Source of the DNA: Brevipalpus yothersi
Taxonomy: Eukaryota; Arthropoda; Arachnida; Trombidiformes; Tenuipalpidae
Reading direction: 5' to 3'
Assembly (NCBI GenBank): GCA_003956705.1
Contig: QZCP01000019.1
Span: 147,458-211,457 of the forward strand
DNA: 64,000 nt
Shown here: in pieces, positions 1 to 13,112 of the stretch
Layout of the letters: each line of letters begins with the position of its first letter
Position numbering within the stretch: position 1 is the stretch's first letter
Position numbers and translations under genes: made by a program
Notes under the pieces: model-generated
Seen by the model: only the letters and a program-made list of their open reading frames with translations
What the model was told of the DNA's origin: nothing
The model's database searches: none

Positions 1-2760
1 CACTCTCTCATTGACTCATAATCATCATTCATTGATACACTCTTATGGTTAGTTATGAGGCAAGTTAAATAGTATTACACAAATTTTATCCAATTTGTAC
101 CATTCTGTCTCGATTTCACTTTCCAGTCATTTCATGGCACTGTGACCAATAATTCTTCATCTCTCTCTTTTTCTCTCTTACGGTATGTGAAACATCATCC
201 AACTATTTCCAAGAAGAGTTATTCACTCACCATGGTTGAAAGAAATATTTTTACCTTGTTAACATGAAATGAAATGAGGAAATTTCATTTCAATCAAGTG
301 ACTGGTATATTTTTAACAAGAAGAAGAATGTAGAGAAAATTGAATGAGTGGATCAGAGTCATCTAAAAATGGGACCAAGACTTATTTGATTAGACTGAAC
401 GCTATATTTTCAAACGATAGATAGGTTCCCATGGGAAAAAGATTGACAGATTCCCATGGAAAAATTTTCGGAAATCCCGAAGACTCATCATGATGATTCC
501 GATTTCTGGTAACTTTTCCTGAATTCAGGACATGAAGTTGACTCAGACAGACTAATCACATCAATTGGCCGCGGAAAGTCATCAAACATGGCAAGCATGT
601 GGCCTCCGTTTGTACACTTTCTGTGCGCTTCATAGCTCTGTGAATTTTATTATTATACAAGTCAACTTCCGGTAAGCAAGGCCAAAAGGAAGAGAGCAAG
701 AAGAGAAGGGAAAGAGAGTGCAAGATACAATGATAATCAGTATTGTTACTTGTGTGTGTGTATACGAGTGTATGTGTATTTGTATTGAGCTCATGGTGAT
801 TGCCCATAATAGAATGTGATCATAATGGTAGCGAATACATAGACTGAATGTGGGTGGTTTGAAGCTGAAGAGAGAGAAAAAAAATTTTTTAGGCTCATTC
901 ATATTGATTGCCAGATTGTTTGCATTTGATAGCAGAATTTGTGTGTGTGTATATACAGTATAATATATTGCTTCTGCTTATATAACCCGAACTGGTAGGT
1001 GGGTTTGGGTGGTGGTGGTTAAAGAGGTGGTAATGTGAGCATAGACCGATGTATAGCTAATTAGTGTACAGTATGAGCGTGTGTGTACTACGATAATTAA
1101 GGGGTAATCGATGAGAGTCGGAAAGAAGATTGAATGTTTTAAGCGATACAAATTGTACGAAGCAAGAGAGAGAGAGAGAGAGAAAATTTAGTGCTATTTC
1201 ATCATGAATAAGAATTTCAACTTGTGACTTTGGAAGCCCTGTGAAAACTAAAACTAAAAAAAGTATACACACTACACAACATACACCGATTCAATTGGTT
1301 GTGATTGTTTGAATGAGAAGCCAAATGTCCAGCTAAATGAGGTTAATTGCTGTTATGTCAAGTCGGCCAAAGTTGTAAGTGAGTTTACTTGAACAAACAT
1401 TTTTTTCCTCTCTCATAGACATCATCATTCACTGATCATGGACACTCTATAGAGAGAACAAGTGACTAGAGACTTCTCCATGTCTCTCTCTTCTCTCATT
1501 TTGTGAAGACACTTGTGTTTCCAAGTTCGCTCAAGTGGAAATCACTTGATCAAGCTAGAGCTTTGTGATAAAGTGAAGCCTAGATTAGAGTATGAAATCA
1601 GCAGAAAAAAATGAGCCTTTCAATTGAGCTTATCATGTTCTCTCTCTTCATGATAAGAGATGGAGAGAGAGAATATTAACTGAAATAGCACATCGATGTA
1701 CATCAGAACATGGCTTGGCTGGTTATCGTTTTGCGGGATGAAGGAGAAAAATAAGAGGTAGAAATAAGAAGTGCAATAGAGAGAGAAGCAAACTGGGCGA
1801 ACATGAAAAAGATGAGATTCCAAAAATAAGGAAGGTGAAGAGAGCCTGTTTGTGATGGCCAAGAGAGAGAGGGTATGTTGGAGGTTGCGAGAGAACAGAT
1901 TAAAACGATTGAGTAGGAAAATTAGATTCACTTGGTTATCCAGCAATTGGAACGAATCTCATGAATCCATTAAATCAGATTCGAAAATCTGCCATTTGAA
2001 AGGTTATTCTATTCACGGTTAACCTATGGAATTCGCACCATAAAATTTATTCCGTTGTGATGTCTTGTTAGTGGAAAATTTGAAGTGATTCCAATTCAAA
2101 AGCTCTCATCACACAGTTATTTTCTGTAAAAAAGGATGCTGTTTCTCAAAAAACAAAATTGCGGTGGAAGCCATTCAATCAGGGTCAAAAAAGGGATGCT
2201 CAATGAAACCTCATGACGATAAGGACGTTTGACAATTTTTTTCATCAGCTGAAGCATTTTGTACTCAAAAAAAAGGTAAGCAATGAAGGTGGTAAAATGA
2301 GTAGCAACTGGCTGGAAAGTGGCTCACAGAATTGAGGTGACCATTTGCTAATGGTTTCAGATCATGTAATCCAGTCTCGCTTTCCGTGAATACACACTAT
2401 CCACTGAATCAGAATTGAGCATACAACAAACGATGATGATGATCCATTTATCTGGTCCAGTGTAAAGAAGAGAGAGAGAGAGGAAAGATATTCGAATGAA
2501 GGAAAACAAATAGATAGCATTCATAACGCACAAAGCGAGAGCAAAGAGTTTGCAGCTTGAATTGCTATCAAAGATGCAGATTTATGATGCTCTGAATCTA
2601 ACATGCATACATAAAGATCAAGAAAGTCACCTCAACTAGGCCGGAAGAGAAATTTTTACTCCTCTTTCTCATTTGTGGACAAGTTTACTGCCTTCCTGTT
2701 CATCGGTTTTCCTGGATAAATCTTCAAGTCAAGAAAGAAAAGAACTCTAATAGGAAAGGG

Positions 2761-2763
<3 letters not shown>

Positions 2764-2823
<60 letters not shown>
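2764..2823. repeat. (GA)n microsatellite, ~60 bp
   Basis: Uninterrupted alternating G and A over about 60 bases. Confidence 0.97.
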
Positions 2824-2828
<5 letters not shown>

Positions 2829-3478
2829 TTAAAATTATGTATATGTATATGAATATTCATGCTCAACACCAGCATGTGTGTAGTATGGTACATATTTAGG
2901 TGATCCATAAATGAATGAGAGAGAGAATATATAAATTGACTTGTGAGTGCTTGACAAGCGAGCCTTTTCATGGAATGATCAGCGGAACAAAGCACAAGCT
3001 AGATGAGAAAAGTTGGTGTATAATAGGTGTATGAAGATGATAATAAAATTAGAGCATTCACAAGCGCGTCATCCAACAGTTGAATTGAGAGAAGAGAGAG
3101 AAAATTCCCACCCTTTTTCCAAAAAGTCTACTTTTTGGTGGATTCTTTCTTTCAATCTCTCTCTTTCCAAAGGTCTTCATGTCCAAGGGAAATAATGATG
3201 GTGGTAAGCTTTCGCCTTCTTATTCAATCTTTTCCCTTACAAGCTCACATCCACACATAGGACTTCCTTCATGATCATGTACCCTATTAAGTAGGCCATC
3301 GAACCATACTCATTCTCTTTCTCTCTCTTCCATATATTCACAGAGGCACAGAGTCATTGAATGAGAAAGAGAAAGAAGTCAGGAGTGAGAGTTCACGTTG
3401 AATTGAGACATGCATACATACATGAACATGTATCGACTAGATTCAACCTAGTTTTTGAAAATGAAAATCGATGCACAT

Positions 3479-3481
<3 letters not shown>

Positions 3482-3549
<68 letters not shown>
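3482..3549. repeat. (GA)n microsatellite, 68 bp
   Basis: Uninterrupted alternating A and G over 68 bases, in AT-rich spacer. Confidence 0.97.
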
Positions 3550-3550
<1 letters not shown>

Positions 3551-4730
3551 ATGAAAACATATGAGAGATAGATTATAATCATCAAAAGGATTGAAAAGTT
3601 TCTGAAGACATGATGGCAAGTTCCCGATGGATTTTCAAGAAGATGGGACAATTTCGAATGGATAATTTTTCATGAAAATGGCTTTAATTTTCTGATGAAC
3701 TTAACCCAGAACAAGATAATGATCGTATTGAGAAGCAGATCATCAGAAAAAGAGAGAGAAATATATAAGATATTTATGTATCAATAGATGTAAATGGAAT
3801 AATAGTGTATATCATTGTAAGAATCGATCATAATATTCTTGCAGAAAAATATAGATATCAAATTCTAGAAAAATCCTTTTTTCAAAAGTTTTTGATTTTA
3901 AACGAGTTTGTTTGCAAATTCAATTCGTGAAAAAAATCACTCGTTCATGATCATTTAGGCATTTTGGCAGCATATAGATACCTTGCTATGGTCAGTGTTA
4001 GAAATTGATGATGATAATGATGATGATGGTGGTGGTTGTTGGTGGTGGGTGGGAAGGGAAAAATATCCGATTGAATGGAGAAAAAAACACTGGTCTTGAT
4101 AATGATAAAATTGAAACAAGATCACTAATTCCTGGAAGGCTCACAGGTAGAAATTACTACTAAGCGAATATGTAATGGAATTGGCAGAATGGTCACAGAG
4201 AGGGTAGAAGATGTGAAAAAATTGGCATGATGAGATGAGAGCAAAGGTATAATTAGCCTTCAGAGTTGAGAGAGTTGTGAAAGGAACTTGCAAGAGGAAT
4301 GCCTCAATCTGAATATCTTGTCTAAACAATGGTTTGGTCCCTCTTATAGCTCATTAAATGGCAAAGAAGATGATGAAAGATTTGCTTACACCAACACAGA
4401 ATTAAGCTAGGTGTTGCAGGTGAGAATAGAGAATACTCATCACGTAGGGTTTGCTCAATGATTTTGTTTCATCTCATTATGCTTATTTTGTTTTCTTTGT
4501 TTTCATTTTCTCTTGACATTATTCAACCTTTTCCTTAGCAGAAAAATAAAAGACCAAAACTTGTCCTCACTTTTGTGAGCTCAGGTTATGGTTAAAGATG
4601 ACCAGCTCTACACACATACGCACAGACACGGGGAATGCTTGTCAATTCTCAACGGGAATAACTGATTGTCGTGTTGGATTACAAAATAACTAGAGATTAA
4701 GAGGGAGAAAGATAAAGAAACAGAAAGAGA

Positions 4731-4737
<7 letters not shown>

Positions 4738-4772
<35 letters not shown>
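4738..4772. repeat. (GA)n microsatellite, ~35 bp
   Basis: A GA run preceded by imperfect GAAA/GAAAGA units from about 4700, just past the 3' end of the innexin coding region. Confidence 0.93.
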
Positions 4773-4775
<3 letters not shown>

Positions 4776-4846
4776 GTTCGTAGGGATTGATGAATTGGTG
4801 GATGATGAAGAACAACTAGCACGGAAAGCACAGCGTATAACTTCAT

Positions 4847-5980
4847 CTAATTTGATTTGCTTGAATTGAATCCGGTTTCACTCAAATCAGGTCGAAATTT
4901 TTCACCCTCAGTTGGATTTAATCGACGAGCCATTTCTCTTACCAACTCTCGATAATGAAGAGAATCCATATTCTTGGCCAACAAATACATGATAAACCAA
5001 TCACCAACTTTAGCTCGATCCATAAACATTTGAAGACTATCTTTGTCCGCTAGACGAGCTCTTGAGGCAAGAGATTTGAAACGAAGATTGGGAAAAAATA
5101 TGATAGCCACACGCCAAACGACAATACCAGCGGAAATAATGGCAAGAATCACCAACCAGAACCATAAAAATATGTAAATCTTTTCGTTGATAATGTTCAG
5201 TGGTAAAATGCACAGAGAATCATGCTTTTGGACATCTCCCGAAGAACCGTATCGATGGAATGTACACTTGGTAACACGTGGAAAAACTCTGACCATCGGA
5301 TCAATACGTTGATCAATGTCCATTTCGGAATATGCGAGCACATCAAGGCCATATGTTGAAAAGGCACCACCAAGAAAGGCATCCACCAGGTACATTTGAG
5401 TGATCACATTGATAAAATTGAGTATCTCACAGAACACAAAACAATAAAAGTATGTGTTGTGATAAGTTATATTGTTATTCATATAATTTGATAACAATTG
5501 TATTTGACTCTTTTTATCTTCCGCTTTCATCACTGGATTATTTAATTCCAATACAAGTGACCGTAGGCGACCTCCTTCCCACATTTTCCACAGATAACGA
5601 GGAATATAAAAGAATATTGCCTGAATGAATAAAACAAAGCATACCCATTGATAATATTTATGGTAAACTTTCTTATCTCCCGGTGAATGACTGTCCACTC
5701 CTGGGGCCACAATGTCCACACCAACTTTCTTATTGAGAGCATGTGGAAGTGTGAACGTGGAATGAATCCAACAAAATGTGTCCATCACATTTTGCGGTAT
5801 ATCATCACGCTGTATACAGTCTATAGGATCACCGAAATATTGTCGTCCAGTGACCAGAATACTGGCCGCAACCAGCATCACAACGGTCACCTTATAGTGG
5901 AGTCGAAACACATTGTTATCGATACAAACTTTATCAAGTTTGGTAATGTTCCGCAATGAGCCGAATAGATCAAACACCAT
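4847..5980 (-). CDS. inx2: Innexin (inx2-like gap-junction protein)
   Basis: Innexins form hexameric hemichannels in the plasma membrane that dock between cells as invertebrate gap junctions. The single exon encodes 377 residues, close to the usual innexin length (about 360-380). It starts with ATG at 5980 and reads MVFDLFGSLRN, the typical inx2-type N-terminus. The family signature YYQWVCFVLFIQA precedes the second membrane span. Four hydrophobic spans are visible, and each extracellular loop carries its two conserved cysteines (in CIQRDD and TFCW for loop 1, and in KCTFH and SLC for loop 2). The Lys/Arg-rich C-terminal tail is cytoplasmic. There is no frameshift or intron. The inx2 assignment rests on strong likeness to insect Inx2 along the whole length, including SVCIDNNVFRLHYK-type and VFPRVTKCTFH-type blocks. 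Other innexin paralogues are possible but less likely. Confidence 0.95.
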   Translation of the reverse strand: MVFDLFGSLRNITKLDKVCIDNNVFRLHYKVTVVMLVAASILVTGRQYFGDPIDCIQRDDIPQNVMDTFCWIHSTFTLPHALNKKVGVDIVAPGVDSHSPGDKKVYHKYYQWVCFVLFIQAIFFYIPRYLWKMWEGGRLRSLVLELNNPVMKAEDKKSQIQLLSNYMNNNITYHNTYFYCFVFCEILNFINVITQMYLVDAFLGGAFSTYGLDVLAYSEMDIDQRIDPMVRVFPRVTKCTFHRYGSSGDVQKHDSLCILPLNIINEKIYIFLWFWLVILAIISAGIVVWRVAIIFFPNLRFKSLASRARLADKDSLQMFMDRAKVGDWFIMYLLAKNMDSLHYRELVREMARRLNPTEGEKFRPDLSETGFNSSKSN

Positions 5981-8813
5981 TTTTTATCAGAAAAGATGAT
6001 TAGATTGTTCCCACGATCACAGTAGTAACAGATAGCGATTTATGTTTATTCTACTAGGTGCGATGGTGGAGAAGGTAGATAGTGTGTACGAATGGAGATG
6101 GTTGATGATGGTGGATGATGAACAACAGGGAATGAAGAGAGGTGAAAAAAAAAATTTTTCTAGCTGCTCAGAGGAATTGAATGAAGAATATTGACTTTTG
6201 TTTCCTCACTTTGCTGGTGTTATTTTTCTTGCTGAATTTGATTTCACAAAGTCGTGAACAATCGGCAAAAATGAATACAAAATACTAGTAGTAATAATAA
6301 TAATCAAAACAGTTAATCGGTGGTCAATGGTAAACGAATGGTAGGCAATGTATGTGTGTGTATAACAAACTGAATAGCAAAAAAGTATGATATCAAACTG
6401 ATGATGATGACCACACCAAAAACACAAGCACTTATGGTGTGTGAGTGTGATTAAGGGTGAGAGAGATGGCAATGAATATTAGGTGGTGATGTATATGATC
6501 CCGGACGATGGTAAGTGGTCGCCAATGAGGATCACAAGTCAAATAAATTTAGGGTTCTAATTGTGGCACCACTTTAGGTCACCAATTATCGAATACAATT
6601 CAATCAAAATTAACAGTTTGGAAAAAGTTTTCCACACACATTCACTCATCGAGAGAAGAGAGAGACAAAAATCGGATCCAGCAAGACTCACAAAATGATT
6701 CACTTTTAACGCTGAACAAGCTTGAGATTGGAAAAGTTGATCTGAGCAACTCAACTGTATCCAACCTTTTCCCATCCACAGTCGACATCTGATGCTGCTC
6801 ATTTTCAACTTGACGCATCAAAGTTTTTATTTCGTTGCAACGAAAAATTTTAATCATTTTTAATCATTTTTAGGCTCTTTATTTCTTTTTATTACGTTTG
6901 GTTGACATTGGGTGCATGTTATTGAGTGGGCAGAGTTTTTTAATAACTTCTTGTTAGTTGTGAGGAATATGATGAGATTACTGGGGAATTATTGGGAGAA
7001 AAATTCAAGGTGGTATGATAAGATGGATCCAGGTTTTTGATGGACTTGAGAAGATGTCTTTTTAATGAGCGAAGGAAAATCTGTTTCCATTGAAAATCCA
7101 CTGATTTTAGCAGAAAAATAATGAGAAAAAATGAGTAAAACTGCACTTTCTATCTAGAGTTCGGGTTTTCAGTACAGACTGAGTATTTCTGTTCTGAAAC
7201 CTATTTTTGTTATCATTTTCCTAAGAATCTGTCCAAAAAATATTGAAATAGTTGAATTGAAATTCAAGTTATAAAATTGGATGAGAGTCATTGATTTTTT
7301 CATTCCTGATCAGGAATCATGTGTTTGACAGATTTTTCATCAGAGAACTTAAGGATTCAAAGGTTTCTTAAATTGATAATGAACGATAAAATAGCATTCT
7401 AAAATTTAGTATCAGCAAATGACTTCACTTTAGGAGCATGATGAACGGATACCTGGTTGAACTTTTGCTTACAAGATGGTGTTCTTTATTCAACCCCCTT
7501 TCTTATCCAATTAATCGAACAGAATGGTGTTGATAGATACTCTTCATAAATAGTGGAAAGCTGAATCTTACATGGAAGTGGAAGATTCTCAAGAGAAAAT
7601 TCTCTTCCCTAGTTATGATAAGTTAAATATGCAAAATGAAAGTACATTAGTGGATTATTGTCCAATTTATATCTTCAGTTCAACTTCAGAACGAAAATGT
7701 CAATTAAGTTTTAAGGATATAACTAGACTTCTAGACTACTAATAATACCGGACTGAATAAATCATTTCACAATTGCAACCAGAAAACTATTCATTTCTCT
7801 CTGAACTCTTGGAACTATTGAATACTATTCTGGTTTGAAGTTTTAATTTTCGATAGCAAAGATTTTCGATCATTTATCAGATTTTATCGTCTCTAGGATC
7901 ATATTTGATAATCACTTGCAATCCATCTCCACCATCAGCCTATTCTATTACATAACACGAGAATATTTATGACAATTGAATTCTCTGTTTTCACAACAAA
8001 AGGGAATGTTTATTTTCCCATTTATCAATACAGAAGACATGTGAAATGATGCTCTCAAAGCACTCAAACCGATGCGGTGGCAAGTCTTGCCAGAACGCTT
8101 CATATCAATATATATACACTTACAAACATTCCTCTTTCAAATAGCTCAGATTGATACAATTGATTATCATGTCTCATGGGCTCGTCAAAGTGGTGGTGTA
8201 TGGTAAAACTAACTTTTTATTCGCAAATAAACACTTTTTCTCGCTCTTCTGGCGAGCCAATATCAATTTTTTGTTCATTGACTCGTGTTCTGATGGAGAG
8301 AGAGAGAGAAAACAAATGAACAAAATGGGCAGGATGAACAGATTGGATAGTCGGTGAAAAATTTAAGCTCAAAGCGGTTCGATTGTTCCAATGATTAGAA
8401 TTATCGCGCCAATTCTCCTTCAAAACCACAGAGATTGAGGCCACTACAATTAAAGCCTGTGCAATCATCAGAATGAATGACTATTGAACAATTATTGGAG
8501 ATGATCATGCAAGTAGGCTGGGAAACATACATACATACATATAATATGAATGTTAGTAGGAAAAATTGTTAAAAACTTTGAAATCGCATTTATGCAAGAA
8601 ATAGAGCTATTCTCCTCATAAAATAAGATGAGCACTTATCCTTTCCCATCTTTTCCTCTCTCTTTCTCTCTCTTTTTCTCCTTTTTTATCTCGCATGATC
8701 AATAAAGAAGATGATGATGAAAATGAAATGACTCCAGCATCCAGAAGCGAAAGAAAATATTTTTGCGGTGGTTCCAGCTCAAACATTTTTGGGTCGGTGA
8801 TTGATAGCGAGCT

Positions 8814-8816
<3 letters not shown>

Positions 8817-8884
<68 letters not shown>
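8817..8884. repeat. (GA)n microsatellite, 68 bp
   Basis: Uninterrupted alternating A and G. The overlapping open frames on both strands are artefacts of the repeat. Confidence 0.97.
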
Positions 8885-8886
<2 letters not shown>

Positions 8887-9131
8887 GATAGAGAAAAGTC
8901 ACAAGCATCTTCGATGAGCCGATAATTTTGACTACATTTTAAAATTTGTTGATTTTGATCTGATTCAAGCTCGTGCCACCCCTTCGAGCTCATCTTTTTC
9001 TAAAACACATACAAAAATGTGCACATATACACACACACTCGGGAGGTATGGATGATGAGGCTGTATATTTTTCTCCCACCTATCTGATCATTACATCGTA
9101 TTTCGTTTTCCACTTGCTTCACTTTGGGACA

Positions 9132-9135
<4 letters not shown>

Positions 9136-9202
<67 letters not shown>
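9136..9202. repeat. (CT)n microsatellite, 67 bp
   Basis: Uninterrupted alternating C and T, in the opposite strand sense to the GA tract about 250 bp upstream. Confidence 0.97.
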
Positions 9203-9207
<5 letters not shown>

Positions 9208-9732
9208 TCGATTGAAAGCTGATCCTAACCGCTGTAAAAATACTCACTTTTTCAAAAACTTCTTTATTCACTATTTTTCCTTCTCGACCCTATCGTCTTC
9301 TCTCTTCCTCCCTCATCACGGCCCCTCGTCTTCCTCTCTCTCTCTTCTCTCTCATCTCACCTCTCTCTCTCCTCTTCAACTCAGAACAGTTATTCTGAAC
9401 TTCATCCTTATACCCTTCATCTCTATATGATCTTGTTTCATCTTTCATTCGATGATCGTAAGTTGCTTGTGTTCACATTGGATGCTGGTACTTTTTCCAT
9501 TAGAAAGTGTTTTTTTACTTTTGTAATTAGTTTTGTGATTCTGTAATCGCCTTGAACTTGAAGCCGTCCAAAGATAGAAAGAGAGATAGTGGATAATCAT
9601 ATTTGTTGTTTCACTTAATATTATTATTGGAATATTCTTGCTGGATATTCCTCTCTCCCACCAATTTCGACTATTTAACATATTTTTCTACGGCTTATTG
9701 CCACTTCGATTAATCAACTTAGTATAGATAAT

Positions 9733-12700
9733 ATGCATAAACGCTGGTTTCTGGTGAGTAAGAATTCAAATTTCATGTGTCAAAAACTTTGTGAAACTTT
9801 TCATGTTCCCTCCTAATTTTTCGAACTTAGAAAAATACAATTTTCTTCCACAAACAAAACTCGAATTCTGAGAATTTTTGTCCAATCTCAAACCATTTCC
9901 AACATCCTTGTACAAGTGACTAGTTATGTTCCAGATTGAATTCCAAAGTAACCAGATTTTGAGTCAAGTTTCTATTCCAAGTAAACGGTTCCGTTTTCAT
10001 TAGTGATTACTATTTGAATAGCTAGCACGATGAATGAAGGTAGAGGTCAGTGGGCTGTGTTTACGGTAAAAACTTTTCATCTTTTTCTTTTTTGGTTTAT
10101 TAATATGTATGCTCATGCAAACTTGCATTCTTTGTCCATGTTGTTGTCCATTTTTTGGGCCATTACAGTCGTCAAAGAGATGGTGATTAGCCCAATCTTG
10201 AGGAGTTTGAGCAAAGGTGGAGTCTTCAAGGTTGAGTGTGACAAATTTTTGTGAAAATTTTCATGTATCTGAGATAAATCATCAGCATAAACAATTATTT
10301 GATCACACTACAATTATAGCTCTGTCATTGCTACCCATACGTGTTTGTTGTTCAAAGGATTTATCCATCTTTCCATTGATTACACAAGATTCTTCACATA
10401 GGTTTAGTTAGGCGATCTTACTGAATATTGGTGTGATCAACTCACAAATTGTTAGTCAAAATCTATGAGCTGCAATTATAAGCTTGATAAGTCTTGAATT
10501 CTAAAAAGATTACAATTTTAGAAATTTTAATTTTAGAAAATTACGAATTTTTTCTCAATTGATTGTTGAATTTTCTTTCGAGATTTTTCTTCTCGACATG
10601 AGAAACTTCATGGATAAACCTGGAATCGAAATTCTTTTTCTATTAATCTCAATTTCATTAACCAATCACTTATTTTTATCGTCATCTTTCTAGGGAATTT
10701 GATCTATTGTTTGTTTGTTTATCTTTCCCAAATTGATCATCAATCGGTTGTCTGTCAATTGTCTCAGGCGTAAGTGAGAAACTGTCAGGAGGAAGAAGAA
10801 AATGAGAGCATAAAAAGTGACAATATTGGCATTCAATTGAACTATAATCTAATGTGATGCAATCATCAGATATATTGATGTGAGTGTGTGTGTATGTGTG
10901 AATGATATTCTTTTGGATTTTCAATCGAGGAAAAAAACTTCCCTATTCAACCTTCAAAAGCATCTTTTACCTGTTACCATTACTCTTTCTCTCAACTCAT
11001 CGCCTCTCTATATATCATCATCTTATGCCTCTTCTCGATCACCTCGATTCTTGATGGATGATCAAGAATCTGTTCATGATCAGGTCTTTCAACTAAGTTC
11101 TCTTTCTTTCATAATCTGTCTGGTCGATAAGCTATTCCGGTCAGAATACGATTTTTTTGCTTCGATCCTCATTTTTGACCATTCGTTAGTGGAAAAAAAT
11201 TTCCATCTTCCATCTTCAGAGAAAAGAGAAAGAGAGATGATCATTCTCTCTTCTTCTTCATCTCTCTCTCTCTCTCTCTCTTTTTCTCTCTTGACTATTA
11301 TAATTCGCATGGAACTTGCCGTGATTACGTTTGATTTAGAGCAACATGGCTTGATCCAGATCATCGAGTGATGAAGAGCGAGAAAAAAAAATAGTTTCAC
11401 TCTTCTGGACACTGATATCTTTTTCTCGCATCAAATGAATTGGTAACTTTGATCCTCTATCATTATCTTCTCTTACTCTTGATTCTTTCTCTCTCTCTCA
11501 ATTTCTATTTCTTTAACTCATATGAATAATGTATACCGTTGTTGTTGTTCTTATGCTGCAAACAGATATTTTGGACAATCTGCAGTCTGCTGATGAGAGT
11601 TCATGGTCAAGTAGAGGGTATAGAGGGATTGGAAGGATTAGATGATGAAGAAGATGACGATTATGATGATAGCACTTCGGAAAGACAGTTTGGTGGAGCG
11701 ATGCGTGATGCGGTCAAAAATTTTGTAACCGGCACGGTTAAGTATATAACCAATACTCGTCTAATACCTTCGGTCGTCTCGCAGGCCTTAAGGTGAGTAG
11801 GTCAATGTTCAAAAAATGTTCATCATAGAGGGCCTTGACCCAGTGATCAAGTGAACCGATGATTGAGGTCTCTCCCTTTGGATTATAGAATGAGTGCTCA
11901 AAAAAACGATTTTTTTATTGCATTCGTCTAACATTTTTCTAACTTCTCTCTCTCTCCTCATCTCCATCTTCGGATTCCTTCTGAACAACTAATTGTGATG
12001 ATCATCACATACTCACATACACAAATACACATACACACATACACACACGCACATAACAGGCGACCATTCCCAGCCCTAGCCAGTTTGTCATCATCCCAGT
12101 CATCGCCTACCTCTTCTTCATCATCATCAGCATCATCAGCAATCAATTCTGCTGCCTCCCAATCAATCAACTCGCTGGGAATGGGTTCTGGGTCCACTGA
12201 TAATGGTAAGAAATGGAATCAAATGATATATTCAATTTTTTTTCTTGCCAAATTTGAATTGCAAGATCGGCAAATCGTTCTTCTTCTTCCTCTTGAGAGT
12301 AAACTTGATGATTTTGATTCTGGTAACTTTTTCATGAAAGTTACCAAGTTCGGGGAGAGATGAAAGTTATGATGCTCAGTGATAATAAAATTAATCAATT
12401 TCCTTCGATAATTGGACGAGCTAGAATGCGTCTCAAGTGCAAATATCAGTAGGAGATGAACAGGTTAATCTTTTTTCTCAATAATGATCACATTAATTGA
12501 TTGAACACACTCGGTGATTGGCTGAGAGATGTCCGAAAATTTTCTAGAACGAACAAATGATCTTCTTCATATGAATCTTCTTCAGAAAAGGAAGGAAAGA
12601 AGAGAGAAAAAATTCATAGCTTGACAATTAATAATTATACTAATAATAAAATTAATTTCCAATTTTTAGGCCCACTTTCCGCTCTTTCTGCTGGCCAATC

Positions 12701-13112
12701 AATGGCTCAATCCGCTCCAGTTTCATCATTATCATCGAATGGTATGTCAACGGCATCATCTTCACCGATGGCTGCTCTCAGTTCACTGACAGGGAATATA
12801 AATGCACTTCTACCATTCGCTGGATCAAATCAAATTCAACAAGCCAGTGAGATGTTGGGCAATGTGTTTCGAAATATGAGATCAAATTGGGCTCGTAGAA
12901 ATCAAGAGCAGCAACAGCAAATTCGTAAGCGTCTACAATCGATCACTAAAAGATTAACCAGCTCTCGTGTACTATCAAGTACACTCCATCGGCTTACTGG
13001 ACGACATGATCGATCAGATTTGAAAACCTCCGAAAGCATATCCAAGCCAGTATTCTCGGCACAAAATTTGCCCCAATTTATACCGGTTCCTTACCTGATG
13101 CCCACCTATTAA
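9733..13112 (+). CDS. Unrecognised secreted protein, four exons
   Basis: I do not recognise the family. Proposed exons are 9733-9753, 11566-11792, 12060-12205 and 12670-13112, giving 278 residues; every join has GT/AG ends and keeps the frame. The first exon encodes only seven residues (MHKRWFL) before a strong GTGAGT donor. Joined to exon 2 it makes a good signal peptide, with a hydrophobic IFWTICSLLM core and probable cleavage after HGQ. Then come an acidic stretch (DDEEDDDYDDS), a more ordinary block (QFGGAMRDAVKNFVTGTVKY), a Ser-rich middle encoded partly by TCA repeats, and a basic Gln/Arg-rich C-terminal third (about residues 200-255) that may be helical. There is no membrane span after the signal peptide. 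Exons 2-4 are well supported. Exon 1 is an inference from frame, donor strength and the completed signal peptide; otherwise translation could begin at the ATG at 11593. Confidence 0.6.

Larger units (their letters stand above)
1..4846. other. Gene-free spacer with GA microsatellites
   Basis: I see no coding exon here. Open frames are short or come from GA/CT repeats, which translate as Arg-Glu or Ser-Leu runs. The stretch is AT-rich with GT/CA and GAT/GGT short repeats (for example about 4006-4050). It lies downstream of the innexin gene and may hold its 3' UTR next to 4846. Confidence 0.6.
5981..9732. other. Gene-free spacer
   Basis: This is the upstream side of both the innexin (minus) and the secreted-protein gene (plus), so promoters of both probably lie here. 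I found no convincing exon. It holds simple repeats, including a ten-base unit repeated in tandem near 6850-6870, a 68-bp GA tract and a 67-bp CT tract. Confidence 0.5.

Noticed and set aside
8616..8993. Open frames made of Ser-Leu or Arg-Glu runs (here and at many other GA/CT tracts)
   Set aside because: They are translations of dinucleotide repeats, occur on both strands at once and have no ordinary protein sequence around them.
10880..11371. 163-codon plus-strand frame upstream of exon 2 of the secreted-protein gene
   Set aside because: It lies in the proposed intron, is low complexity with CT repeats and matches nothing I know.
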